NCBI GenBank assembly: GCA_963786195.1
Contig: CAWAYH010000014.1
Span: forward strand, 62,001 to 126,000
Length of the DNA stretch: 64,000 nucleotides
Origin: CAWAYH01 sp963786195
GTDB lineage: Bacteria > Acidobacteriota > Vicinamibacteria > Vicinamibacterales > 2-12-FULL-66-21
Direction: 5' to 3'
The position numbers and the translations under genes were made by a program. The notes under the pieces are model-generated. The model saw only the letters and a program-made list of their open reading frames with translations. It had not been told where the DNA came from and ran no database searches. This document shows, in pieces, positions 44,961 through 54,328 of this stretch (position 1 is its first letter; each line of letters starts with the position of its first letter).

Positions 44961-46165
44961 CAGCGTGTCTCTCTCCCGCGTTCCTTGTCCCGTTGACCGC
45001 GCGCGCGGCTGTCCATCAGCGTGGCGATCTTCTGCAGACCGGCAACGATCGGCAGCGCCTGACCGGCGGTCAGCCGGGGATCGGCCGCGGCCGTCCGGCT
45101 GCGGGCAAGAAGCGCGGACAGGGCCGGACCGTCCACCGCCAGTCGTTCGGCTGACACACGCACGAGCTGATCGTCGCCGGTGGCCAGCGGCAACCCCAGG
45201 GTCGTGAGCACACGGTGCCTGACCCGCGACCGCACGGTCTCAACCGCGGCGGACGCCGCGCCCGCGCGCTCGTACAGCCCACCCATCGTATCGATGAACT
45301 CGAGCGGCGACGTGCGCGGCTCGGTGACGCGCGCGCGAATCGGACGACGGCGCCGCGAATACGCGAACAACGCAGCGGCAATGATGAACCCGAGTTGAGC
45401 GACGGCGAAAGGCAACGGCGTGTCTGCGAGGTACGACCAGAACGATCGCGTGTGGCCGTGGTAGAACTCGTCCCAGAGTACCGGGCGGACGCCCGGGACT
45501 CCCAGCGCGTTGATCAGCAGTTCGGTGTGCCCGGGGTTGCCGATGCCGGCGTTGGTCAGCGGACCCGAACCCGCCCACCATATGGAGTCGCCTTCTCCAA
45601 ATCTTGCAGCCGCGACGGCGGGCGCCTTCTGCGTGCCAAACACCGCAAGGTACGGTGAGGCTGGAGGGAGAGGCTGCTGGCCAGTCGGCATATCGATGCG
45701 TGGGATGCCAGCCGACAGCGGACTTGGCAACGATGCCGTATGCGTGATCGGCCGGCTCTCACTGCTGCGCGGTCGATCGCCCGGCGGCGTCAGGTCCGGC
45801 AGAAATGCCGCGCCCGCGGAGCCCGTCGCCAGCACGACGCCGCCGTTCTCGACGAACGTGCGCAAAGCCCGCACGTCCAGCTGAGACGGCTTTTCAGACG
45901 GGTTCGCAAGGACGAGCGTCACGCCCGCGGGCTCCTCGACGATCGCCGTGAGCGGCTCGTGCGACCGCCGCACGTCGTAGCCAAGCTCCCGCAGCAGCAG
46001 ATAGGCGGCCTTGCTGCCCTCGGTATGCGCGGCGTAGCTCGACCCGTCGTCTCGCGGCGCCGAGTCGGGCGGATCGATGAGAAACGCGGCGATAGTGAGC
46101 ACCACCGTCCCGACGCCCGCAACCGTGAGAACGGTTACATCGCTCGTTCGCCAGGACGCAGGCAT
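44960..46165 (-). CDS. DUF4350-domain membrane protein
   Basis: 401 residues from ATG 46163-46165. Membrane helix near the N-terminus (VLTVAGVGTVVLTIAAFLID), then SSYAAHTEGSKAAYLLLREL and LVLANPSEKPSQLDVRALRT, an Asp/Gly-rich domain of the DUF4350 type with a GATase-like fold, followed by PVLWDEFYHGHTRSFWSYLA and a second helix (FAVAQLGFIIAAALFAYSRR). It is a standing member of MoxR/DUF58 clusters and likely bridges them to the membrane. Its first 31 bases overlap the end of the DUF4129 gene. Confidence 0.88.
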   Translation of the reverse strand: MPASWRTSDVTVLTVAGVGTVVLTIAAFLIDPPDSAPRDDGSSYAAHTEGSKAAYLLLRELGYDVRRSHEPLTAIVEEPAGVTLVLANPSEKPSQLDVRALRTFVENGGVVLATGSAGAAFLPDLTPPGDRPRSSESRPITHTASLPSPLSAGIPRIDMPTGQQPLPPASPYLAVFGTQKAPAVAAARFGEGDSIWWAGSGPLTNAGIGNPGHTELLINALGVPGVRPVLWDEFYHGHTRSFWSYLADTPLPFAVAQLGFIIAAALFAYSRRRRPIRARVTEPRTSPLEFIDTMGGLYERAGAASAAVETVRSRVRHRVLTTLGLPLATGDDQLVRVSAERLAVDGPALSALLARSRTAAADPRLTAGQALPIVAGLQKIATLMDSRARGQRDKERGRETR

Positions 46166-47112
46166 CCGAGTGCCTCCAGATGAGCTGTCACGCGCGACGT
46201 GTCGTCGGGTGAGACCACGCGATCGCCATACCAGATCTGTTCGAACCGCTGGGTCAAGTCCATCATCAGCGGCGTGCGCGAATCCCCCTTGGCCAGCATG
46301 CGCAGGTACTCGCGCGGCGTACGGGACTCGTCCACGCGCCACGCCCCCTGTTCCTCGAGTTGCAGCACGGCAGCCTTATAGGCCGACCGTACTGCCTCCT
46401 TCAGGTTGCCCGCTCGAGCGTCCGCCACCGCCCGCAGTGCCCACTCCCTGGCTTGTCGTCGCGCGGTGTATCCCGCACCGAGGTCGAGGGCCGCAGCGCG
46501 CGGGCGGCGTCCGAGCGTGCGCGCGAGCCAGACGCCCAGACCTGCGGCGGCAACCAGCGCGGTCATCCACGCCAGCGCCTGCGCCGTCCGCAGACCGGTC
46601 GACCGGCTCAGGCCAAGTCTCTGCCGGAGGTCGGCGAGCCAATCGCCGATGCGGCGCTGCAGCCGCTCCAGCCATATGCTGGCCGCGCTCCGCTGGAACT
46701 CCGGGCGCTCGAGGATTTTCTGGACCGCCGACCGCGCTCGTTGCTGGACCTCGTTGTTCGAGTCTTCCGCCAACTCCGCCGCGTGCGCGCGCATCGCGTG
46801 CAACCGCCGCCGCAGACCTTCTCGCGTCGTGGTCCACTTCTCGGGATGAGCGGCTGCGTCAGCGAGCCCGTCCGCGAGCCATCGCGTGTCGACCTCCATG
46901 GGATCCGGCGCCGCCACCGACCAGCGCGCGGGGACGGTCGCGGCAAGGCTCGCAGCGTCCGCGACCCCGGCAGACTCGACCGCGGCGATCAGCCGATCGA
47001 GTTCGGCGACGAACCCGGGCAAGCTGAGCGTCTGAGATGGTTCCGGGGCGGGCTGAGCGCCCACCGTCTCGACCAGCAGGACACAGGCCAGGAAACAAAG
47101 TAAGAGACGCAA
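46135..47112 (-). CDS. DUF4129-domain membrane protein
   Basis: 325 residues. A signal sequence (MRLLLCFLACVLLVETVGAQ) is followed by a helical periplasmic part, one membrane helix (ALAWMTALVAAAGLGVWLAR) and the DUF4129 domain (ALRAVADARAGNLKEAVRSA; RVDESRTPREYLRMLAKGD; LTQRFEQIWYGDRVVSPDD). DUF4129 is a transglutaminase-associated region that in these clusters lacks the enzyme itself. It lies ten bases downstream of the membrane protein at 48082. Confidence 0.88.
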   Translation of the reverse strand: MRLLLCFLACVLLVETVGAQPAPEPSQTLSLPGFVAELDRLIAAVESAGVADAASLAATVPARWSVAAPDPMEVDTRWLADGLADAAAHPEKWTTTREGLRRRLHAMRAHAAELAEDSNNEVQQRARSAVQKILERPEFQRSAASIWLERLQRRIGDWLADLRQRLGLSRSTGLRTAQALAWMTALVAAAGLGVWLARTLGRRPRAAALDLGAGYTARRQAREWALRAVADARAGNLKEAVRSAYKAAVLQLEEQGAWRVDESRTPREYLRMLAKGDSRTPLMMDLTQRFEQIWYGDRVVSPDDTSRVTAHLEALGCLRPGERAM

Positions 47113-47122
47113 GCGTGGAGGA

Positions 47123-48082
47123 TCAGCCCGGTTGAATGGCCGATGACTGGCGATCGAGCTCGTTCGATGTCACGTCAAGGCTCGCGATCATCATCTGTAG
47201 GTCGAGCCCCTCTTTCCTGACCCGCAGATCGTAATACAGCACCGCAAACGCCACGATCATCAACGGCGCCGTCAACGCGCCGCCGATCGAGCCCATGACC
47301 ACGCCGCCGAGCTCGAACCAGAAAGCCGTCGCGCTCTCGGGACCCGCGACGTACTTCGCGATCTCGAACGGCCCCTGAAAGATCCCCAGCACGGCGTATG
47401 TGATGACCATCGTGAAGAACAGCAGGACGAACACCCTGCCGAGGCTCCCTTTCGTCAGCTCGACGCTCCGCTGAATCGAGTCGGTGGCGGTTTGATCCTC
47501 GAGGACGGCCGCAGGAACCGCGACGGCATACCGAAGCGCCACCCACACGGAGAGCGCGAAGGCCAGCAGCACGCCCCCAAACGCCATGAGGCCGCCAAGA
47601 ACGGGCACGGCAACGGCAGTCAGGGCGCCCGCGACGAGGACGATGACCATCGCCACCATCAGGACACCGAACAAGCGCACCGCGATGAGAAACAGCAGCA
47701 GCGCCATTCTCCCGACCAGGCCACGCAGAGGCTCGTAGGCGGCCCGTATCGACACGGGCTTGTCCATGTAGATGCGGGAGACAGCCACCGTCGTGGCGCC
47801 GAGTGCCACGGCATAGGTGATGAAGTAGATGATGCTCATGCCGATGACGCCGGCGAAGATCCACGTGATCGCGCCGATCATCAACGTCGGATCCTGTTGT
47901 GCGGACGCGCGGGCGAAACTGCCGGACGAAGCGGCAAACACCGTCACCAGCACGCCGAACAGGAGCGCGAGCACCGACGGCAACGCCATCACCCCGACGA
48001 ACAGCCAGAAATGACGGCGGTACAGGCTGAACGATCGGTCGAGCAGCTCGCCGAGGGTCAGGGGCCGCAGATCGATGGACAT
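47123..48082 (-). CDS. Multipass membrane protein, first gene of the MoxR operon
   Basis: 319 residues beginning MSIDLRPLTLGELLDRSFSL with YRRHFWLFVGVMALPSVLAL. About six helices, including AITWIFAGVIGMSIIYFITY, MALLLFLIAVRLFGVLMVAM and VFVLLFFTMVITYAVLGIFQ. The LTLGELLDRSFSLYRRHFWLF opening matches proteins described as glycerophosphodiesterase-membrane-domain-like in such clusters, but no enzymatic residues are present. It probably belongs to the MoxR/DUF58 envelope system. Confidence 0.8.
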   Translation of the reverse strand: MSIDLRPLTLGELLDRSFSLYRRHFWLFVGVMALPSVLALLFGVLVTVFAASSGSFARASAQQDPTLMIGAITWIFAGVIGMSIIYFITYAVALGATTVAVSRIYMDKPVSIRAAYEPLRGLVGRMALLLFLIAVRLFGVLMVAMVIVLVAGALTAVAVPVLGGLMAFGGVLLAFALSVWVALRYAVAVPAAVLEDQTATDSIQRSVELTKGSLGRVFVLLFFTMVITYAVLGIFQGPFEIAKYVAGPESATAFWFELGGVVMGSIGGALTAPLMIVAFAVLYYDLRVRKEGLDLQMMIASLDVTSNELDRQSSAIQPG

Positions 48083-48127
48083 GGGTAGTTCTGAGGCTGG
48101 GGGGCAAATGGTACCACACCTGCTGAA

Positions 48128-48541
48128 TCAGAAGGTGCTGAAGGTGCTCAGGGTGCTGAGGGTGCTAAGGGTACTGGCAGCGCACCGTTCGACCCAGTCC
48201 CCGGCTAGAGCCCGAAAGCGGCGAGACGGCGTGAGATGCTTTGGCGAATGTGCGCGACGGCGCGGCGCGCGGCAGCCGCGGCGTGGCGGACGTGACGACG
48301 GCGGACGTGCCGCGGCGGGCATGATCTTGCCAGTCGCAGGGCTTGCCGGCATCCAGCCCTCGTCAATCAACCGTTGCTGGACGGACAGGGCCCGCGTGAC
48401 GAGGCGCGCGGGGTTCCGGAACTGCTCGATGCGTTCGGCGCCGTCGGGATACGTGACGGCAAGGGTGTAGGCGTCTGGCTCAGGCCCCCGATGGACTTCG
48501 ACGTCGATCTGCGCGGCGCCGCGTGTGAAACACCAGATCAT
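48128..48541 (-). CDS. Hypothetical protein whose tail is encoded by word repeats
   Basis: 137 residues. The N-terminal ~70 residues look like a real domain (VEVHRGPEPDAYTLAVTYPD; RIEQFRNPARLVTRALSVQQ). After about residue 75 the sequence becomes Arg/Pro-rich and ends in STLSTLSTLSTFSTF, the translation of the GTGCTGA word repeats at 48131-48180. Either the gene has run into the repeats, or a frame error near 48310 hides an earlier stop. No family recognised. Convergence and spacing do not help. Confidence 0.4.
   Translation of the reverse strand: MIWCFTRGAAQIDVEVHRGPEPDAYTLAVTYPDGAERIEQFRNPARLVTRALSVQQRLIDEGWMPASPATGKIMPAAARPPSSRPPRRGCRAPRRRAHSPKHLTPSRRFRALAGDWVERCAASTLSTLSTLSTFSTF
48131..48180 (+). 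repeat. GTGCTGAGG word repeats, second copy
   Basis: GGTGCTGAAGGTGCTCAGGG-type words, the same family as 28284-28329. Confidence 0.8.
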
Positions 48542-48590
48542 TCACGCCTCACGTGGGGGACTATCGGCGCGAACCTGTCGAAGGATTACG

Positions 48591-48624
48591 AAAAAAGCGC
48601 GGCGTCCTTGTCGAACGCCGCGCT
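48591..48624 (-). terminator. Intrinsic terminator after the TonB receptor gene
   Basis: On the minus strand AGCGCGGCG (48616-48624) and CGCCGCGCT (48596-48604) form a perfect nine-base stem with an 11-base loop, followed by six T residues. It lies 58 bases beyond the receptor stop at 48682. Confidence 0.85.
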
Positions 48625-48681
48625 CTGGCGCGGAGTGCCGGCCGTTGCGGCGCGGGGAGGGAGTCGCGCCGCGGGGCCTCG

Positions 48682-51600
48682 TCAGAAGTTCAAGCGGAGC
48701 GACAGCTGGATGATGCGCGGCGGACGCGTCGGGCTGCCAATTCCGATAGCGGTTCCGAAATTCGGATCGATCTGCTGACCGGCAGCGTTGAACTGCGCGT
48801 CGCGATCGATGTCGTTGAACTGCGTGTGATTGAGCACGTTGTACGCCTCGGCGCGGAACTGGAACGCGCGCCCGCCAGCGAACCGGAAGTTCTTGAACAC
48901 AGCGAGGTCCCAGTTGTTGATGCCGGGGCGCTGCACGACGTTGCGCTTCGAGTTGCCGATGTCGCCGCGGCCGGTGGGCCGGCTGAACGCCGCCGTGTTG
49001 AACCAGCCGGTAATCGGGTCGCCGCCTCCGTCCATCGGATTGCCGGTCACGTTCGGCCGCACGAGCCGGATGCCGTTGACGTCGCCGGCCTGTCCGCCAT
49101 CTCCGCCGGTGAAATCGAAGTTGTCCACCGTCGAGAAATTCACGGGGGCCCACTCGCCGGTGACGAACGCGTTCACGCCGGAGATCTGCCAGCCGTTCAG
49201 AATCCCGCGCAGCACGGGGTTCGACATGCTGGTCTCGGGCAGATCCCAGGTGTAGTTGATCACCACGCTGTGGGCCTGGCTCTGAGCGACCACCGAATAG
49301 AAGTAGTCCATCGGCCGGCTGAGCGCGATCGATTGTGCGTCGCCGTCCTCGTCCTGGGTGCCGCGCGCGCGCTGCCAGGTGTACGACCCGCCAAACTGGA
49401 CGCCGCGGATGTACCGGCGGTTCGCCTGGATCTGGAACGAGTGATAGTCGGACTCGCCGAAGTTGCCGCGCACGCGGATCGTGCCGTAGCCGCGATACGG
49501 GCGCAGGAACTCGGCGGCCAACGCCTGGAGGCCTGCCTGCGACGGATCGTCGTTCTGCGGGTTGACGTCCAGGAATCGCGCGCCTTCGGGCACCGCGTTG
49601 AGGTCTGTACTGCCCTTCCAGGTGACGGCCTTTGCTCCCGATGTAGGTCGCATCCACGACGGTGCCCCAGCCGATATCCCTGCGGATCCCCACGGTCCAG
49701 TTGTAGGTGCTGGGCGACTCGTAATCCCAGGTGATGCCGTTGATGTTCGGCGGCCGCTGTGAGAGCGATACGCCCGGCGCGAACATCGTCCCGATCGTCG
49801 CGTTCGGGAGCGCGGGCGTCACGAAGAACGGCGGGTTGCGCAAGTTGCCGAACGATCCGCCACCGAGCCGGGCGTTGTGGAAGAGGCCCGTGCTCGCATG
49901 CACGACGGTCGTGCCTTCACCGGTGATGTCCCAGGTCGCGCCCAGGCGCGGCTCGATCTGCGGGGCGAGCGTCTCGCGGAAGCCGCGCGGCACGCCGTCG
50001 CCCCCGTTGACCAGCCCGTTGGTCGGATTCCCCGTATTCGGCACGTACGCGCCGATGAACACAATCGGCTGCGTCTGGCCGGTCACCGGGTCGAAGGCCA
50101 CGCGCGTGCCGTTCACGATCGCCGGCTGGTACAACCGCGGCGCCCGGGCCGGGTCGAAGAGATTCTCGTCGAAGTTGGACACGCGATCGTCGACGCGCCA
50201 GTAGGGCGCGTACCACAGGAACCGCGCGCCGTAGTCGAGCGTCAGCCGCGAGCTGACCTGCCAGGTGTCCTGCGCGTAGAACTCCGACATCCAGGCCCGG
50301 TTGCGGGTCGAGCCGGGCGTCGCGGTCTCCTGATAGTTACCGAAGACGCCGAGCAGCGCGTTCGCGAACGCGTGGTTCGTGTTCAACGGATTGTTGGTGT
50401 TGTTGTTGAACGTGAACTCGCCCATCCACGCGCCGCCGCGCGCCTCGTTGTTGTGCATGAACTCGAAGTAGCCGCCGGCCTTGATCGTGTGCCGGCCCTT
50501 GTTCCACGTCGCGGTGTCCCGGATGCTGTACAACCAGTCTTGTGCCGTTTCGCCGAGCCGCTGGTCGAAGGAGAAGTCCGGGCTGTCGATGCCCGTCCCG
50601 GTCAGGCCGAACGTGACGCGCGGCATGACGTCCAGGGTGTTGACGTCCGGGAAGTACTGCGGCACGTTCCAGCCGATGTCGCTCCGCCGCACGTGCGTCC
50701 AGTCGCTGTCCTGGTGCGTCTGGAATCCCTCGGTCTGCCTGCGAATGCCGGTCTGCAGCTCGTTGACGAACGACGAGCCCAGGATCTTGTTCCATCCGCC
50801 GTTGATCGAGCTGTCGGAGAAGATGTAGGCGCCGTTGAAGTATCCCCACTTGGTCGGACCCGCCGTGATCTCCGATCCGTACTGGTTCGAGTTGAACGTC
50901 CGGAGCACGCCCCAGAAGTTGTCGTTGCCGGACGGGCGCGCGTCGATGCGCAGCAGGTTGTTCCATCGCGGATTGTCGGAGGTCTCCTGCCGCGCGAAGT
51001 TCCAGTTGGCGGTGGCGTTGTGATCGAGCCGGTTCGGCAGCGGCAGCATGGCGAGCAGCCTGCGCGTGTTCGGATCGATCATGCCGTCGGGGATCCGGTT
51101 GTTCGGGAAACACCCCGGGCCGCCGGTCGTGACATTGCACGCCGCGGTGCTCGTTGGGTCTTTGATGAACACCAGCCCCCCGGCCGCGTTCCGGGTCTGC
51201 GAGAAGTCCCCGTTTCGCTCGAGGTCGGTGGGCATCCGATAGAGCCGCAGCGGGCCCGGCCGCTGCACCTGCGGCGCCTCGAGGGAGTAGAAGAAGAACA
51301 GCCGCCGGTCGCCGCCGCTCTCGCCGACGCCCGGGATCCGGAACGGCCCGCCGATATTCGCGCCGTATGTGTCGAAGTGGTACTTCGGCTTGTCGATGTT
51401 CGTGCGGTTGTTCTCCCAAGGCGTCGCGTTCCAGGCCTCGCGCCGGCCGTACCAGTAACCGCTGCCGCGATACTGGTTGGTCCCGCTCTTGCTGACAATC
51501 TGGATGTTCGCGCCGCCGGTCCGGCCGAACTCGGCTTTGTACGTGTTCAACAGGACCTTCACCTCGGCGATCGCGTCGAGATTGATCGCCGACGAGAATC

Positions 51601-52228
51601 GGGCGGTGCCCGAGAGCTCGTTGCCGTTCAGGCCATCCACCGTCACCTGATTCCACGCGCGCCGGTTGCCTGAGATGTTCGGCACGTTGGTGCCGAAGCT
51701 GTCGCCCATGGCCTCGACGTCGTTTTCGTACTTGACGCCCGGCAGCAGCCGCAGCAGCGACATGACGTCGCGTCCCTTGGTCTGGATCTGGGAAATCTGC
51801 GTGGAGGTCAGCAGGCCCGAGTAGTCGCTGTTCTTCGTCTCGACGACCGTCCCTTCGGAGACGACGGTGACGATTTCGCTGAGCGCGCCGACGTCCAGCT
51901 TCATCTGCCCGAGGTCCAGCTGTCCGCTCGCGTTCAGGATGTTGCTGCGCGTCTCGAGCGTGCGGAAACCGGACAGCTCGACTTTGACCGCGTAGGAACC
52001 CGGGGGCACGGCGCGGAACGCAAACTCGCCGCGCGCGTCGGTGGTGGACGTCCGCGTATCCGCGGTGCGCTCGTTCGTCAGGCTGACGGTGGCGCCGGGC
52101 ACCACCTGTGCCGAATTGTCCACGATAGTGCCCGAGACAGTGCCCGTGTTCTGGGCGGCCGCGGGAGCGGTAACGGCGAGCGCCAGCAGCCACACGCTCG
52201 CGATGGTCCAGGGCCTGGTGACCTGCAT
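48682..52228 (-). CDS. TonB-dependent receptor with carboxypeptidase-regulatory domain (one frame break)
   Basis: About 1180 residues: signal peptide (ASVWLLALAVTAPAAAQ), a CarboxypepD_reg-like domain (SGTIVDNSAQVVPGATVSLT ... SYAVKVELSGFRTLE, residues ~30-110), a plug (LRLLPGVKYENDV; VTVDGLNGNELSGTARFSSA) and a large beta-barrel ending SLRLNF with the terminal aromatic needed for outer-membrane insertion. One frame change near 49630. ATG 52226-52228 follows GGGAGGAG. These acidobacterial oar-like receptors are thought to import oligosaccharides or other large ligands; the divergent LacI-controlled operon suggests a carbohydrate. A good terminator follows. Confidence 0.9.
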
Positions 52229-52278
52229 TAGACTCCTCCCTCGAATGCGGTCGATTTGACGGCCCGTAAGTAGCATGG

Positions 52279-52292
52279 CTTTAGCGGTAAAG
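52279..52292. promoter_or_regulatory. LacI-type operator candidate CTTTAGCGGTAAAG
   Basis: A 14-base palindrome with a central CG and one mismatched pair (ideal arms CTTTA/TAAAG), in the 116-base interval between the divergent TonB receptor and LacI-family genes. Central-CG palindromes of 14-20 bases are what LacI-family dimers bind. Confidence 0.55.
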
Positions 52293-52344
52293 TAAACGAA
52301 CACCCGTTACCTGCAGCGGTTCGACCGGACACCGGGAGTGTGAT

Positions 52345-53415
52345 GTGACCTCGACCACCATGAAGCGGATCGCCGCGGATCTCGGCGTGTCCATCACCAC
52401 CGTGTCCAAGGTCCTCAACCACCACGCCGACATCGGCGAGGCGACCCGCGCGCGAGTGCTCGCGAGGGTCGAGGAGCTCGGATACCGGCCGAATGCCGTC
52501 GCCCGCAGCCTCACCCTCCGCCGCACGCACACGCTGGGCGTCGTCATCCCCGACCTGATGCACTCGTTCTTCGTCGAGATCGTGGCGGGCCTCGAGTCCG
52601 TGGCCAGTGCGCGCGGCTACGGCATCCTGCTGTGCAGCTCCGGCGAGAATCCGCGCAAGGAACGTTCGGAGCTCGAGATGCTCCGCGCGCGCCAGGTCGA
52701 CGGGATCGTGCTGGCCTCGGTACACGCGTCGGGGAACACGGAACTGCTCCAGCGTCTCGCAGCGCTGGGCGGCGCCCTGGTCATGATCGACCGTGACGAT
52801 CATCCGCGCGTCCGCTGCCATCGCGTGCTCACCGACGACGAGCTCGTCGGCAAGATGGCCACGGAACACCTGCTCACCCTCGGCCGTCGCGCCGTCGCGC
52901 ACATTGCCGGCCCGCCTATCACGCACGCGCGTCGCCGCGAGGCCGGCTACCTCGCCGCGCTTCGTGCGGCCGGTGTGGAGTCGCGGCCCGAGTGGATCGT
53001 CCGAAGCGGATTCATGGAAGCCGACGGCTACCAGGCGATGCGGAAGCTGCTGTCGCTGGATCAGCCCGTGGACGCCGTCTTCGCGGTGAACGACCCGGCG
53101 GCGATCGGCGCGATGAAAGCCGTCTGGGATGCCGGGCTCGTCGTCCCGGACGACGTGGCGGTCGTGGGCGCCGGAGACATCGCGCATGGCGACCTGCTGC
53201 GCGTGCCGCTGACGACCGTGGGATGGTCGAAAGAAGGACTCGGCCGACGGGCGGCCGAACTGCTGCTGGAGCAGATCACGAGCCAGGAGACAACCACGTT
53301 CAAGCGGGTGATCATCCCGCCCCGTCTCGTCGTTCGCGCCTCCTGCGGGGCCGGCCGGCCGGCGGGTAACAGGCAGCCGCGGCAGAAAAGGACACGAGCG
53401 TCACGGCTGAAGTAA
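52345..53415 (+). CDS. LacI-family transcriptional regulator
   Basis: 356 residues. The N-terminal helix-turn-helix is MKRIAADLGVSITTVSKVLN with the hinge-region RPNAVARSLTLRRTHTLGVV, followed by a periplasmic-binding-like sugar domain (IPDLMHSFFVEIVAGLESVA; VFAVNDPAAIGAMKAVWDAG). It is read from GTG 52345. It heads the sugar operon 53426-58426 and faces the TonB receptor; the palindrome at 52279 would let it control both. The inducer is probably a sugar or sugar acid of the operon. Confidence 0.93.
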   Translation: MTSTTMKRIAADLGVSITTVSKVLNHHADIGEATRARVLARVEELGYRPNAVARSLTLRRTHTLGVVIPDLMHSFFVEIVAGLESVASARGYGILLCSSGENPRKERSELEMLRARQVDGIVLASVHASGNTELLQRLAALGGALVMIDRDDHPRVRCHRVLTDDELVGKMATEHLLTLGRRAVAHIAGPPITHARRREAGYLAALRAAGVESRPEWIVRSGFMEADGYQAMRKLLSLDQPVDAVFAVNDPAAIGAMKAVWDAGLVVPDDVAVVGAGDIAHGDLLRVPLTTVGWSKEGLGRRAAELLLEQITSQETTTFKRVIIPPRLVVRASCGAGRPAGNRQPRQKRTRASRLK

Positions 53416-53425
53416 AGTGGGACCC

Positions 53426-54328
53426 ATGCTGACACGCCGGGACTTTCTGAAAACGACGGCCGCCGCCGGAGCGTTGTCACTGGCGCAGCTGCCGGCCGAC
53501 GCTGCGGCGGAGCTCAAGTTCGGCTATGCGGCGATCACGTGGGATGGCAAGGACGTGCAAGCCATCGAGGACGTCGCCGCCGTCGGGTTCCGCGGCATCC
53601 AGCTCAGGACGAGCGCCCTGGAGCCCTTCGGATCCGATCCCGGCAAGTTGCGCGAGCTGCTCGCCAAGCACAAGCTGACGATGACCGCGTTCTCCAGCGG
53701 CAACATGCGGCTCGACCCCGCGTCTGAACGCGAAGACCTCGACAAGCACACGGCGAACGCGAAATTCGTGCGCGACGTCGGCGGCGTGTACCTGCAGATG
53801 ACGGACGAGCGACCCAAGGGACGGCCCATCACGGCGGACGACTACAAGCGTCTGGGCAAGCTCCTGACTGAGCTCGGCAAGCGCACCGCCGATCTCGGGA
53901 TCCCCGTCGGCTACCACAATCACATGAACAACCTCGGCGAGCGTCCCGAGGAAGTCCGCCAGATCATCGACGCGGCCGACATGCGTTACGTCAAGCTGCA
54001 GCTCGACACCGCGCACTATCAGATGGGCGGCGGCGATCCTGTCGCGGCCATCAAGGAATACCGGGATCGTCTTCTCTTCCTGCACATCAAGGATCTCGAG
54101 ACCCCGGTTCCTGGAGCGACGGGCGACCTCTCGCGCTCCTATCGCTTCGTCGAGCTTGGCCGAGGCAACGTGAACCTGAAGGGCGTCTTCTCCGAGCTCG
54201 ACGCGATCAACTTCCGCGGCTGGGCCGTCGTCGAGCTCGATCGGGTGCCGGACGGGGCGCGAACGCCGAAGGAGAGCGCCATCATCTGTCGCGACTACCT
54301 GGTGAACACGTTGAGGTTGAAGATATGA
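53426..54328 (+). CDS. Tat-exported sugar phosphate isomerase/epimerase-like TIM-barrel protein
   Basis: 300 residues from ATG 53426, ten bases after the LacI stop. The N-terminus LTRRDFLKTTAAAGALSLAQ is a twin-arginine signal. The AP-endonuclease-2/xylose-isomerase-like barrel shows GFRGIQLRTSALEPFG, GIPVGYHNHMNNLGE, VKLQLDTAHYQMGGGDP and the metal-ligand set completed by LLFLHIKDLE and WAVVELDRVPDG. It probably isomerises or epimerises a sugar in the periplasm. Its stop overlaps the next ATG by four bases. Confidence 0.88.
   Translation: MLTRRDFLKTTAAAGALSLAQLPADAAAELKFGYAAITWDGKDVQAIEDVAAVGFRGIQLRTSALEPFGSDPGKLRELLAKHKLTMTAFSSGNMRLDPASEREDLDKHTANAKFVRDVGGVYLQMTDERPKGRPITADDYKRLGKLLTELGKRTADLGIPVGYHNHMNNLGERPEEVRQIIDAADMRYVKLQLDTAHYQMGGGDPVAAIKEYRDRLLFLHIKDLETPVPGATGDLSRSYRFVELGRGNVNLKGVFSELDAINFRGWAVVELDRVPDGARTPKESAIICRDYLVNTLRLKI

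Noticed and set aside
48553..51673. Long plus-strand open frames opposite the TonB receptor
   Set aside because: Arg/Val-rich shadow sequences with no motif; the receptor on the minus strand is unmistakable.
53413..53418. TAAAGT as a leaderless promoter of the isomerase at 53426
   Set aside because: It overlaps the LacI stop codon and the gene is within a tight operon, so the match is probably chance.
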